A stretch of 64,000 nt of DNA, from positions 124,001 through 188,000 of the forward strand of contig NZ_CACSJP010000004.1 of assembly GCF_902706095.1 (NCBI RefSeq), read 5' to 3'. Shown here one piece after another: positions 8,444 through 19,174 of the stretch. The notes beneath the pieces are model-generated. The model saw only the letters and a list, made by a program, of their open reading frames with translations, ran no database searches and had not been told where the DNA came from. The stretch is from Rhizobium sp. 18065. Its GTDB lineage: Bacteria > Pseudomonadota > Alphaproteobacteria > Rhizobiales > Rhizobiaceae. The first letter of the stretch is position 1. Each line of letters begins with the position of its first letter. A program made the position numbers and the translations under genes.

Positions 8444-9889
8444 ATGACCTTGCGTATCGCCGTTGGCGGCATTCACACCGAATGCAGCACCTCCTCGCCG
8501 GTCCTGATGCAGCCGGACGATTTCCGCGTGCTGCGCGGCGAGGAACTGCTGGGAGCCGAATACTTCAACTTCCTCGACGCCGAGGATATCGAGCATCATC
8601 CTTTGCTGCATGCGCGTGCCGTTCCGGGTGGTCCGATTGCACGCGCCACCTATGAAGGCTTCAAGGCGCAGTTCCTCGAACTGCTGCGCGATGCGTTGCC
8701 TGTAGATGGCCTCTATCTGGCCATGCACGGCGCGATGAATGTCGAAGGCATGGATGATGCCGAAGGCGACTGGATTTCGGCTGCGCGCGCGGTGGTCGGC
8801 CCCGATATCCCCGTGGCAGCAAGCTATGATCTGCATGGCAATGTAACGCAGAAGATCATCGACCAGCTCGACATCTTCGCCGGCTATCGCACGGCGCCGC
8901 ATATCGATGTGCGCGAAACCATGGTGCGGGCGTGGTCGATGCTGGTTCGGGCTCTTTCCACCGGCGAGAAGCCCGGCGTTGCCTGGGCGCCTGTGCCGGT
9001 GCTGTTGCCGGGTGAGCGGACCTCGACCGAGGACGAGCCGGCCAAGGGGCTCTATCTCAAGCTGCCGGAGCACGACAAGGTTGCCGGCATCTGGGACGCC
9101 AATCTGATGGTCGGTTACGTTTGGGCGGACGAGCCACGCGGCACCGCCTGTGCCGTCGTGACTGCGATCGATAAGGTGGCTGCGGAAACTGCGGCGACTG
9201 CTATTGCCCAGTCCTACTGGGATGCACGCTCCGACTTCCAGTTCGGACCGGTGACCGGGTCGCTGGATGACATGCTCGACATTGCCGAGAAGACCGAGAC
9301 CCGTCCGGTGATCCTCGCCGATTCCGGCGACAACCCGACCGGCGGCGGTGTCGGCGATCGCGGCGATGTGCTGAAAGCACTGATTGCCCGCAATTTCGAC
9401 GGCGCTCTGGTCGGCGGTATTACCGACAGGCCGGCGGTGGAGGCCTGCTTTGCGGCCGGCGAAGGGGCGGAGATCAGCGTGAAAATCGGCGGCTCGCTCG
9501 ACCCGGCCAGTCCGTTCGTCGAAACGACGGCAAAGGTGCTGCGGCTCGATGATACAGGCGTTCCGGCCGAGCGTCAGGCTGTGGTGAAGATCGGTGGCAT
9601 TACAGTTATCCTGGCGGCGAAACGCCGTCCGTATCACAACATCGCCGATTTCGCCCGTCACGGGCTCGACCCGCAGACGGCCAGGCTTCTGGTGGTGAAA
9701 TCGGGCTATCTTTCGCCTGAACTGAGCCCGATCGCCAATCCCAATCTGATGGCGCTCACCGATGGCGTGATCAATCAGGATATCGAGGCTCTGCCGAGCA
9801 AACGTCGCCAGCAACCGACCTATCCCTTCGTCAAGGATTTCGAGTATACACCCCTGGTTCGCCTGTCCGCACGATTCCCCGGCGCCTAG
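8444..9889 (+). CDS. M81-family metallopeptidase (MlrC-like), copy 2
   Basis: 481 aa MlrC-family protein. Expected metal-site positions are visible: Glu13 in GGIHTECSTSSP, the Asp/His pair in SYDLHGN, and His in TAPHIDVRE. The C-terminal domain shows DSGDNPTGGGVGDRGD and KSGYLSPEL. The start at 8444 follows GAGGAGAAAACAT and is 11 bases after the hexosaminidase stop; an upstream in-frame start inside the hexosaminidase gene is not credible. It is only distantly similar to the copy at 2274-3755, which has LDPHSH at the metal motif, so the two probably have different substrates rather than being a recent duplication. Confidence 0.9.
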   Translation: MTLRIAVGGIHTECSTSSPVLMQPDDFRVLRGEELLGAEYFNFLDAEDIEHHPLLHARAVPGGPIARATYEGFKAQFLELLRDALPVDGLYLAMHGAMNVEGMDDAEGDWISAARAVVGPDIPVAASYDLHGNVTQKIIDQLDIFAGYRTAPHIDVRETMVRAWSMLVRALSTGEKPGVAWAPVPVLLPGERTSTEDEPAKGLYLKLPEHDKVAGIWDANLMVGYVWADEPRGTACAVVTAIDKVAAETAATAIAQSYWDARSDFQFGPVTGSLDDMLDIAEKTETRPVILADSGDNPTGGGVGDRGDVLKALIARNFDGALVGGITDRPAVEACFAAGEGAEISVKIGGSLDPASPFVETTAKVLRLDDTGVPAERQAVVKIGGITVILAAKRRPYHNIADFARHGLDPQTARLLVVKSGYLSPELSPIANPNLMALTDGVINQDIEALPSKRRQQPTYPFVKDFEYTPLVRLSARFPGA

Positions 9890-9902
9890 CGAAGCATCTT
9901 TT

Positions 9903-9925
9903 GCGTGCCGCCTGAGGTGGCACGC
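9903..9925 (+). other. Intercistronic stem-loop
   Basis: A 10-bp stem (9903-9912 with 9916-9925, one G-T pair) with a TGA loop lies between the second M81 gene and the MFS gene. No T-run follows, so it looks more like an mRNA-stability or attenuating hairpin than a strong terminator. Confidence 0.5.
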
Positions 9926-9950
9926 TCCCTCCATGTGAACGTATTGTCCG

Positions 9951-11162
9951 ATGCTGTCGACCCTGACGCTTGTCTATCGCCATCCACCCATCCGGGTGAG
10001 TGCGCTTGCGATCTTCTTCTTCGGATTCTCCGGAGCGGCGACCTCGCCGTATATGTCGCTCGTCGGCATTCGTGAGCTGGGACTTTCGGACGTCGTCTAT
10101 TCGGCGTTGATGTTTGCGGCTGCCATCGTCAATGTCAGCGCCAGTGTGACCGCCGGCATTCTCGCCGACCGGCTTGGACACTTTCGCTCACCGATGTTGT
10201 TTGCCGGAACATTCGGCGTTGTCGGCTTCGGCATCGTCTATCTGCTGCCGTCCCAGCTTGTTTTCATTGTCGCGGCATTGATCTTCATTCCGGTGTTCAA
10301 TTCGGTCAATTCGCTGATCTTCGCCAATGTACGGGCGGTCTCGGCCGGAATGCCGGTTCGCGAACTGATCGCAGTCAATTCGGCGATCCGCGCTGTTCTT
10401 TCTCTCTCTTGGGTTCTCGTTCCGGGTGTCGTCGGTGCCGCTCTTGCCGGTGGCCCGAGCATGCTGCCGGCCTATCTTTTGGCGGCCCTTGCCTGCCTGA
10501 TCTGTCTGGCGCTGTTCTATTTCGGCATGCCGAAGGAGCCGCCGCCGGTTGCCGAAAACCGGCCGCACTATTCCTTCTTCGCGTCAATCCGCCAGATCGG
10601 CTCTCGCTCTGTCGTGTCACGGCTGCTGGCAATCGCCTTGATTTCCTCCATGCTGCATATCAATGGCGCAGTGCTGCCGCTGGTCATCACCGGCAAGGCG
10701 GGAGGCACGACGGCGGATGTCGGGGTGATCGTCGGCATCGTCGCGTTTCTCGAGATCATTTTTATCCTGTTCTGGGGCTGGGTCGAAGCCAGAACTTCGA
10801 CCGTGCTGGCGATGTCGGCCGGGGCGGTCGTCTACTGTGTCTACCTGATCTTCCTCGGCCTCGCCGACCAGCCGAGAGATGTCTATGTCCTGACATTGGT
10901 GAGCGGCCTCGGCGCTGCCGGTATCATCGCCATTCCGATCACCTATCTGCAGAACCTGATTGCCGACCGGGCCGGGCTCGGCAGTTCGCTGATCGCGGTG
11001 AATATCTTTGTCAGCGGTGGACTGAGTTCCTTGCTGTTTGCCGTCGGTACCGCTGTCAGCGACTATGCGGGAACGGCTATATTGGGGGCTGTCGCGGGCC
11101 TGACCGGTATTTTCCTTCTCTGGTTCTTGGACAAACCATTTGCCGCCGCGACGGACAGGTAA
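9951..11162 (+). CDS. MFS transporter (sugar-efflux/SetA-like group)
   Basis: 403 aa integral membrane protein with about 12 hydrophobic segments and the MFS loop 2-3 signature-like stretch GILADRLGHFRSP. The overall pattern resembles sugar efflux transporters of the Set family, but that subgroup call is weak. The start codon has no strong ribosome site. It is followed by cutC after only nine bases, so both are in the rightward operon. In a catabolic cluster it could import the substrate or export an unused product. Confidence 0.83.
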   Translation: MLSTLTLVYRHPPIRVSALAIFFFGFSGAATSPYMSLVGIRELGLSDVVYSALMFAAAIVNVSASVTAGILADRLGHFRSPMLFAGTFGVVGFGIVYLLPSQLVFIVAALIFIPVFNSVNSLIFANVRAVSAGMPVRELIAVNSAIRAVLSLSWVLVPGVVGAALAGGPSMLPAYLLAALACLICLALFYFGMPKEPPPVAENRPHYSFFASIRQIGSRSVVSRLLAIALISSMLHINGAVLPLVITGKAGGTTADVGVIVGIVAFLEIIFILFWGWVEARTSTVLAMSAGAVVYCVYLIFLGLADQPRDVYVLTLVSGLGAAGIIAIPITYLQNLIADRAGLGSSLIAVNIFVSGGLSSLLFAVGTAVSDYAGTAILGAVAGLTGIFLLWFLDKPFAAATDR

Positions 11163-11171
11163 GGGCGCAGG

Positions 11172-11888
11172 ATGCAGACGAGAATTCTGGAAGTGTGTGT
11201 CGATGATGCCGATGGCCTTGCCGCAGCAATTGCCGGCGGAGCTGATCGCATCGAGCTGTGTTCCGCGCTTGGCGTGGGCGGCCTGACGCCGACACGCGGC
11301 TTCATGGCGCTGGCTGCCAAATGCCATATCCCGGTCAACGCCATCATCCGCCCGCGCATCGGCGGCTTCGTCTATTCGGACGATGAGATTTCAATCATGC
11401 TCGCCGATATCCAAGCCGCGTGCGAGGCAGGGCTTGCGGGCGTCGTCATCGGTGCTTCGCGGCCAGACGGTACTCTGGATCGTGCAGTTCTGGAGCGGCT
11501 GATCAAAGCTGCTTTGAAACTCGACGTTACGCTGCATCGCGCCTTCGATCTGGTGCCGGATTTTGATGCTGCTGTGGAAATGGCGATCCATCTCGGTTTT
11601 TCGCGTATTCTGACCTCCGGTGGTGCGCGACATGCCGAGGCCGGATTGCCGGTGCTGCAGCACGCTGCGGAGGTGGGACGCGGGCGCATTTCAATCATGC
11701 CCGGTGGCGGCGTGCGCCCAGGTAATGCGGCCGCTTTCCTCGCCATTCCGGGGATTTTCGAGCTGCACGCTTCCTGCAGCCAACCGATGGAACCGAATGC
11801 CGATCTGGTCGATTTCGGCTTTTCGCCCGCCAATGCGCGGCGGACCGATGCCGATACGGTGCGGCAGATGAAAGCGATCTTGGCGTGA
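11172..11888 (+). CDS. cutC: CutC-family TIM-barrel protein
   Basis: 238 aa protein of the CutC family. LEVCVDDADGLAAAIAGGADRIELCSALGVGGLTPT at the N-terminus, the HRAFD motif and the C-terminal GGGVRPGN are characteristic. The family was named for copper tolerance in E. coli, but a direct copper role is doubtful for many members and the fold is that of a TIM-barrel enzyme. Here it ends an operon with a hexosaminidase, SDR and M81 protein and no copper gene is nearby, which favours a catabolic role. That functional reading is inference. Confidence 0.87.
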   Translation: MQTRILEVCVDDADGLAAAIAGGADRIELCSALGVGGLTPTRGFMALAAKCHIPVNAIIRPRIGGFVYSDDEISIMLADIQAACEAGLAGVVIGASRPDGTLDRAVLERLIKAALKLDVTLHRAFDLVPDFDAAVEMAIHLGFSRILTSGGARHAEAGLPVLQHAAEVGRGRISIMPGGGVRPGNAAAFLAIPGIFELHASCSQPMEPNADLVDFGFSPANARRTDADTVRQMKAILA

Positions 11889-11944
11889 GGTTGCTGACTG
11901 CGCCAGTGGAGCGGCTTCCCTTCAAGCGGGAATGGCACTAAATC

Positions 11945-12571
11945 ATGCGGGCCTTGCCAACGATCGGAAGTCGCGTGATCCTTCTTTCCAGAACCAGCCT
12001 TGTTCTTGCCTTTGCCGTATTGACCTGCACAACCGCGGCTCGTGCGGACTGGGTCGCGACCGAAAAGATAGAGAGCTACAAGATCAGCGGCACCGCGCCG
12101 ATGGAGCTCTACACCTCGATCGGCGAGCGAGGGCCTAAGCTTGGCGGCGGCCGGGCGATAGCGCATACAAATTTCAAGCTGACCTGGCAGCGCGACTACC
12201 AGCCGCAGGGCACGGCCTGTGTGCTCGTTTCGGCCAAACCGAAGTTGATCATTACCTATACGCTGCCGAAACCCAGTCAGAAACTGCCGGCGGAGACCAA
12301 GGCCAAGTGGGATCGGTTCTACGAGGGGATCGTCAAGCATGAAAAGCTGCACGGCGAGTTCATTCGTGACCTCGTGCGGCAGATCGAGCAGATCTCGGTC
12401 GGACTACGGGCCGAGAATGACCCGCAATGCCAGAAAGTGCGCCAGGCATTGCAGGCGCAGTTGAAGCCCATTTCCGATGCGCATGTGGCGCGCCATGGCG
12501 ACTACGACCGGGTCGAAATGTCGCCCGGCGGCGCGGTTCACCAGTTGATCCTGACATTTCTCAATCCGTAA
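11945..12571 (+). CDS. Secreted DUF922 predicted zinc protease
   Basis: 208 aa protein with an N-terminal signal peptide (hydrophobic residues ~15-33, likely cut after ARA) and the DUF922 domain. The zinc motif HEKLH is at residues 132-136 (HExxH form), followed by two conserved acidic/His positions in GEFIRDL. DUF922 proteins are predicted secreted zinc-dependent proteases with no established substrate. The reading frame starts 56 bases after cutC; whether it belongs to that operon is unclear. Downstream it converges with pcaF. Confidence 0.78.
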   Translation: MRALPTIGSRVILLSRTSLVLAFAVLTCTTAARADWVATEKIESYKISGTAPMELYTSIGERGPKLGGGRAIAHTNFKLTWQRDYQPQGTACVLVSAKPKLIITYTLPKPSQKLPAETKAKWDRFYEGIVKHEKLHGEFIRDLVRQIEQISVGLRAENDPQCQKVRQALQAQLKPISDAHVARHGDYDRVEMSPGGAVHQLILTFLNP

Positions 12572-12619
12572 CGCAGGCCTCAAGCCATAAGCACGGACAC
12601 GCCGACGGGAATTCTGGTA

Positions 12620-13825
<1,206 letters not shown>

Positions 13826-13837
13826 ATCGCAGATCCT

Positions 13838-14542
13838 TCAGAGTGCCGGGACGACGAGGTCGGCCACGGGGCCGTCGGTATGAAGCGGTGCGCCGGTCAT
13901 CGCCTGCAATTCTTCCATGGTCATTGCGGCGAGCTTTTCGCGCACGATGAAGCGGCCGTCCTTGATGTCGATCACGGCATGGCTCGTGTAGACGCGGGTG
14001 ATGCAGCCGACGCCGGTCAGCGGGAAGGTGCAGGCCGCGACCAGCTTCGGCTTGCCATCCTTGGTCACATGCTCGGTGATGACAAAGACCTGCTTGGCGC
14101 CATGCACCAGATCCATGGCGCCGCCGACAGCGGGCACGCCCTTTGATCCGACACGCCAATTGGCAAGATCGCCGTTCTGGGCAACCTGATAGGCACCGAG
14201 GATGGCGACATCCAGATGGCCGCCGCGCACCATGGCGAAGCTGTCGGCATGGTGGAAGAATGCCGCGCCCGGCTTCAGCGTCACGGCCTTCTTGCCGGCG
14301 TTGATCAGGTCCCAGTCCTCTTCGCCTTCGGCCGGTGGTTCGCCGAAATTGAGAATACCGTTTTCGGTGTGGAAGATCGCTTCGCGGCCGGGCGGCTGGT
14401 AGCGCGCGACCATTTCCGGAAAGCCGATGCCGAGGTTCACATAGGCGCCGTCTTCGATGTCCTGGGCAGCGCGCCAGGCGATCTGGGCATTGGAAAGCTT
14501 GATGTCTTCACGGGTATCGATTGCGTGTGTGTCGATGGTCAT
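13838..14542 (-). CDS. pcaJ: 3-oxoadipate CoA-transferase subunit B
   Basis: 234 aa beta subunit of succinyl-CoA:3-oxoadipate CoA-transferase. The catalytic glutamate is in HTENGILNFGE, preceded by VNLGIGFPEMV. The start at 14542 overlaps the pcaI stop as ATGA; the longer open frame running into pcaI is not real. With PcaI it forms the heteromeric enzyme that activates 3-oxoadipate. The N-terminal ~15 residues (MTIDTHAIDTRED) are a short extension to the usual start. Confidence 0.95.
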   Translation of the reverse strand: MTIDTHAIDTREDIKLSNAQIAWRAAQDIEDGAYVNLGIGFPEMVARYQPPGREAIFHTENGILNFGEPPAEGEEDWDLINAGKKAVTLKPGAAFFHHADSFAMVRGGHLDVAILGAYQVAQNGDLANWRVGSKGVPAVGGAMDLVHGAKQVFVITEHVTKDGKPKLVAACTFPLTGVGCITRVYTSHAVIDIKDGRFIVREKLAAMTMEELQAMTGAPLHTDGPVADLVVPAL

Positions 14543-15261
14543 GCGTATACCACTCCGGCCCGGATGAGCTCTTCTTCCTGCTGCGGGTTGGCAACCTCGA
14601 CGACGCCATTGACGAAGATGCCGGGCGTGATCACCTGCTCGGGATCGATCTCGCCAGCGGCCACGATGCTCGATACCTGCGCGATGGTTCTGGCTGCTGC
14701 CATGCACATCAGCGGGTTAAAGTTGCGGCCCGCCTTGTTGTAGGTGAGGTTGCCGTGCACGTCGCCGACATGCGCCTTGACGATGGCGAAATCGGCCTTC
14801 AGCCAGCGCTCCTGCACATAAGGACGGCCATCGAATTCGGCGATGACCTTGCCATTGGCAAGTTCCGTTCCGTAGGCTGTGGGCGTGTAGAAGGCCGGAA
14901 TTCCAGCGCCACCGGCGCGGATGCGTTCGGCGAGCGTTCCTTGCGGCACAAGCTCAAGCTCGATTTCACCGGCCAGATAACGATCGGTGAACGCGCGGGG
15001 ATCGGATGAGCGCGGGAAGGAGCAGATCATCTTTCTGACCATGCCGGCATCGATCATGGCCGCGATGCCGATGCGGCCGTTGCCGGCATTGTTGTTGATC
15101 ACCGTCAGGTTCTTCGGGCTCCCCGTCTGCTGAAATCTGTCGATGAGGGCGTGGATTAGTTCGATGGGCGCGCCGGAGCCACCAAAACCACCGATCATGA
15201 CGGTCGCCCCGTCGCCGATATCCGCGACGGCTTCCGCCGTGCTCGTAATTGTCTTGTCCAT
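14539..15261 (-). CDS. pcaI: 3-oxoadipate CoA-transferase subunit A
   Basis: 240 aa alpha subunit of succinyl-CoA:3-oxoadipate CoA-transferase. The glycine-rich GGFGGSGAP loop near residue 27 and NNNAGNGRIG are family landmarks. ATG 15261 is chosen over the in-frame ATG 15282 because GGGAGA precedes it at normal spacing and MDKTITS is the usual start. It leads the pcaIJF operon and is divergent from the IclR-type regulator, with a repeated operator-like sequence in between. Confidence 0.95.
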   Translation of the reverse strand: MDKTITSTAEAVADIGDGATVMIGGFGGSGAPIELIHALIDRFQQTGSPKNLTVINNNAGNGRIGIAAMIDAGMVRKMICSFPRSSDPRAFTDRYLAGEIELELVPQGTLAERIRAGGAGIPAFYTPTAYGTELANGKVIAEFDGRPYVQERWLKADFAIVKAHVGDVHGNLTYNKAGRNFNPLMCMAAARTIAQVSSIVAAGEIDPEQVITPGIFVNGVVEVANPQQEEELIRAGVVYA

Positions 15262-15363
15262 GCGGGGTCTCCCGTTTCCCATGCGGTAAGCTTCATTCCA
15301 CTGACCGAACTGGCTCGCCTCTGCCTTCAGAAATAGATCCGGACCGCATCGACAGCAAGAAAT

Positions 15364-15400
15364 TTGTGCGATATACGATATTTGTACGATTATCGCACAA
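15364..15400. promoter_or_regulatory. Triple 10-bp operator for the IclR-type Pca regulator
   Basis: TTGTGCGATA (15364-15373) and TATCGCACAA (15391-15400) are perfect inverted repeats. A third copy, TTGTACGATT (15382-15391, 8 of 10 matches), is in direct orientation with the first and forms a 19-bp near-palindrome with the last. Two direct plus one inverted 10-bp motif is the operator plan described for PcaU/PobR-type IclR regulators of aromatic catabolism. It lies in the pcaI/regulator gap, 12 bases before the regulator start. Confidence 0.75.
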
Positions 15401-15411
15401 GTGAGAATGAT

Positions 15412-16173
15412 ATGCAGATCAGGGAGCGGGACCTGATGGGCGGGCTCGCCAAGGGCCTGAGCATCATCGAGGCGTTCAGCGCCGAGCGCCAGAGGTTGAG
15501 CATTTCAGAGGCTGCAGAGATCGCCGGGCTGGACCGCGCGACGGCGCGGCGCTGCCTGCTGACGCTGTCGGAGCTTGGCTATGCCCGCTATGACGGCAAG
15601 TATTTCGAGCTGACGCCGCGCATCCTGCGGCTGGGCAATGCCTATCTGTCGGGCACGTCGCTGCCGGCGCTGCTGCAACCCTATCTCGATCAGTTGTCGG
15701 AAAGGCTCGGGCACAGCGCCTCGGCATCGGTGCTCGACGGAAGCGAGATCGTCTATATTGCCCGCGCGTCACAAAAACGGGTGATGTCGATCAATCTCAT
15801 GCCGGGTTCGCGCCTGCCGGCCTATTGCGCCTCGATGGGCCGGGTTCTGCTGGCTGCCCTTGGCGATGCCGACGTTGCGGCCATTCTGGCAACGAGCGTG
15901 CTCACGGCCAATACGCCGTTCACCAAGACGGATCCTGCGGAATTGCTGACAGAGATCGGCCGGGTGCGAGGTCAGGGCTATGCCGTGATTGATCAGGAAC
16001 TCGAGATCGGCCTTTGCTCGATCGGCGTTGCGGTTCATGACGCGCGCGGACGTGTTGTCGCCGCGATCAATGTCGGCGCGCCGTCCGCCGTGCTGCCTGC
16101 GGCCGATCTGGCCGGCCATTGCCTTGACGCCATGCGCGAGGTCCAGGCACGCTTGAGATCTTTGCTGACTTGA
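15412..16173 (+). CDS. pcaR: IclR-family regulator of the pca genes (PcaR type)
   Basis: 253 aa IclR-family protein: winged helix at about residues 12-70 ('RLSISEAAEIAGLDRATARRCLLTL') and an effector-binding IclR domain at about 80-250. PcaR/PcaU-type members respond to beta-ketoadipate or protocatechuate and control pcaIJF. ATG 15412 is used because the upstream in-frame start would lie inside the operator repeats. It is divergent from pcaI and ends 14 bases from the convergent pcaQ stop. A symbol is given because gene order matches rhizobial pca loci. Confidence 0.88.
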   Translation: MQIRERDLMGGLAKGLSIIEAFSAERQRLSISEAAEIAGLDRATARRCLLTLSELGYARYDGKYFELTPRILRLGNAYLSGTSLPALLQPYLDQLSERLGHSASASVLDGSEIVYIARASQKRVMSINLMPGSRLPAYCASMGRVLLAALGDADVAAILATSVLTANTPFTKTDPAELLTEIGRVRGQGYAVIDQELEIGLCSIGVAVHDARGRVVAAINVGAPSAVLPAADLAGHCLDAMREVQARLRSLLT

Positions 16174-16187
16174 TTGCGGGCAGCGCT

Positions 16188-17111
16188 TTAATTGCTCTTC
16201 GCCTCGCGGGCCGCCTGGCGGATGGTACCCATCAGTACGGTGAGCGGCATGGACGGAATGGCGTCGGTGCGAACGGTCAGGCCGACAGGGCCTTTGGTCT
16301 CGCTGGTGTCGATCGGCAGGCTCGCCAAGGTGCCATCGTCGAGATCGGCGGCAACCACGCCTGCGGAAATGATCCAGATCGCATCGGTCTGGCGGACAAA
16401 GGCGCGCCCGAACGAATCCGACACGGTTTCGATCTGGGTCGGCAGGGCCGAGATACCGTTGGCAATCAGGTAACGCTCGACAAATGGCCGGATGATCGAG
16501 GCGCGGGTGGGCATAAGTACTGGATAGCGCTCGAGCGCTGCAAAGACCGCCGAGCCTTCGGTCAGCAGCGGATGCCCGGCGCGAACACAGAAGATCACCT
16601 GCTCGGAATAAAGGTGCTCAAAGGAAAATCCGGTCATCTGTTCCGGTGCTGCTAACCGACCGACCACGAGATCGAGATCGCCGATGCGCAGTTGTTCGAG
16701 CAGAACTGCATTCTCGCCCGTGACGATCTTGATGCGCGCCGGAATGTCCTCCTGCAGAAAGAGGGTCATGGCGCGCGGCATGATGCGGGTCGAGACCGTC
16801 GGCAGCGCGCCGACGCGGATCGGCGGGGCATCCGCGTGCACGGCATGGGAGACGGAATCGAAACCCTGGCGCAGGGCAGTCAGCGCCGCGCCGGCATGTT
16901 TCAGGAAGGCTTCGCCATAGCGGGTGATGCGGATGCCGCGGCCGTCGCGTTCGAACACAGCAACGCCCAGAACCTCTTCCAGCTCCCGGATCGTCTTGGT
17001 CACGGCGGGCTGACTGATGTTGAGCAACTGAGCCGCCTTCATCACGCTTTTCTGGCGGGCAACTTCGACGAAAGTTTGCAGGTGGCGAAACTTGATGCGG
17101 TTGTCGATCAT
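16188..17111 (-). CDS. pcaQ: LysR-type activator of pcaDCHGB
   Basis: 307 aa LysR-type regulator. The N-terminal helix-turn-helix ('KAAQLLNISQPAVTKTIRELEEVLG', about residues 25-50) and substrate-binding domain from about residue 95 are intact. PcaQ in Agrobacterium and Sinorhizobium activates pcaDCHGB with beta-carboxymuconolactone as co-inducer. The gene is divergent from pcaD, and a dyad of PcaQ-box form lies nine bases upstream of its start. Length and context match PcaQ closely. Confidence 0.93.
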   Translation of the reverse strand: MIDNRIKFRHLQTFVEVARQKSVMKAAQLLNISQPAVTKTIRELEEVLGVAVFERDGRGIRITRYGEAFLKHAGAALTALRQGFDSVSHAVHADAPPIRVGALPTVSTRIMPRAMTLFLQEDIPARIKIVTGENAVLLEQLRIGDLDLVVGRLAAPEQMTGFSFEHLYSEQVIFCVRAGHPLLTEGSAVFAALERYPVLMPTRASIIRPFVERYLIANGISALPTQIETVSDSFGRAFVRQTDAIWIISAGVVAADLDDGTLASLPIDTSETKGPVGLTVRTDAIPSMPLTVLMGTIRQAAREAKSN

Positions 17112-17119
17112 GAAGATTC

Positions 17120-17135
17120 ATAACTCATGAGTTAA
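17120..17135. promoter_or_regulatory. PcaQ-box
   Basis: ATAACTCATGAGTTAA is a 16-bp sequence with the form ATAAC-N6-GTTAA, matching the ATAACC-N4-GGTTAA box reported for PcaQ in Sinorhizobium and showing the T-N11-A feature of LysR sites. It lies in the 96-base pcaQ/pcaD gap, 72 bases before the pcaD start, where it can both activate pcaD and autoregulate pcaQ. Confidence 0.8.
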
Positions 17136-17207
17136 TGATTGATTGGAAAACATCATTTTACCTAACCAAACGCCGCAAGCAATATGGCAGCGTTGGAGGA
17201 GACATTC

Positions 17208-18012
17208 GTGCAATTCGTTCGTGTTAACGGCATCACGCTGCATCACCAGATCATTGGTGGTCCTGCGAACCGCCCCGTCATTGTGTTCATCAATTCACTC
17301 GGCACCGACTACCGTATCTGGCGAGATGTGCTGGTGCGGCTGGCAGGCGACTATCCACTGGTCGCGTATGACATGCGTGGCCATGGCCTGTCGGATGTCG
17401 GTACAGCTCCCTACAGCATCGACGATCATGTCGATGATCTGATCGGGCTTCTGGAGCATCTGAACGTGAGCCAGGCGGTGCTCTGCGGTCTTTCGGTTGG
17501 TGGACTGATTGCGCAAGGGCTCTATGCGCGTCGTCCTGATCTTGTGCGGGCTCTGGTGCTTTGCGACACGGCACCGAAGATCGGTTCCTCCGAGATGTGG
17601 GACACCCGCATTGCTGCCGTGCAGACCAATGGCATCGAGCACATTGCCGATCTGGTGATGGAGCGCTGGTTTACCGCGCATTTCCGCCGAGCCGACAATC
17701 TGGATTATCCCGGCTATCGCAACATGATGATCCGCCAGCCGGCAGATGGATACATCGGTACCTGTGCTGCCATTCGCGATGCTGACTTTACAGAAGAGGC
17801 GGCCCGCATCGCGGTTCCGACGCTTTGCGTCGTCGGCGATCAGGACGGCGCGACGCCGCCGGATGTTGTGCTGGCTATGGCCAGGCTCATTCCCGATGCC
17901 CGTTACGAGGTTGTCTCCGGGGCCGGACACCTTCCCTGCATCGAGCAGCCGGAGATGCTGGCCGCAATGATAACCGCTTTTCTCACGCCGCATGTTTCAG
18001 GAGAAAAACAGC

Positions 18013-18020
<8 letters not shown>
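17208..18020 (+). CDS. pcaD: 3-oxoadipate enol-lactonase
   Basis: 270 aa alpha/beta-hydrolase that opens 3-oxoadipate enol-lactone to 3-oxoadipate. Nucleophile Ser96 is in CGLSVGGL, the acid is in VVGDQDGATPP (~211-213) and His241 is in GAGHLPCIEQPEM. GTG 17208 is preferred to ATG 17184 because a strong GGAGGAG lies at 17195-17201 and the protein then begins MQFVRVNG as expected for the family. It is the first gene of pcaDCHGB and overlaps pcaC by eight bases. Confidence 0.94.

Positions 18021-19173
<1,153 letters not shown>

Positions 19174-19174
<1 letters not shown>

Noticed and set aside
8426-9934. 502-codon open frame antisense to the second M81 gene
   Set aside because: Mirror frame of a clear coding gene in GC-rich DNA; composition His/Arg-rich and no family features.
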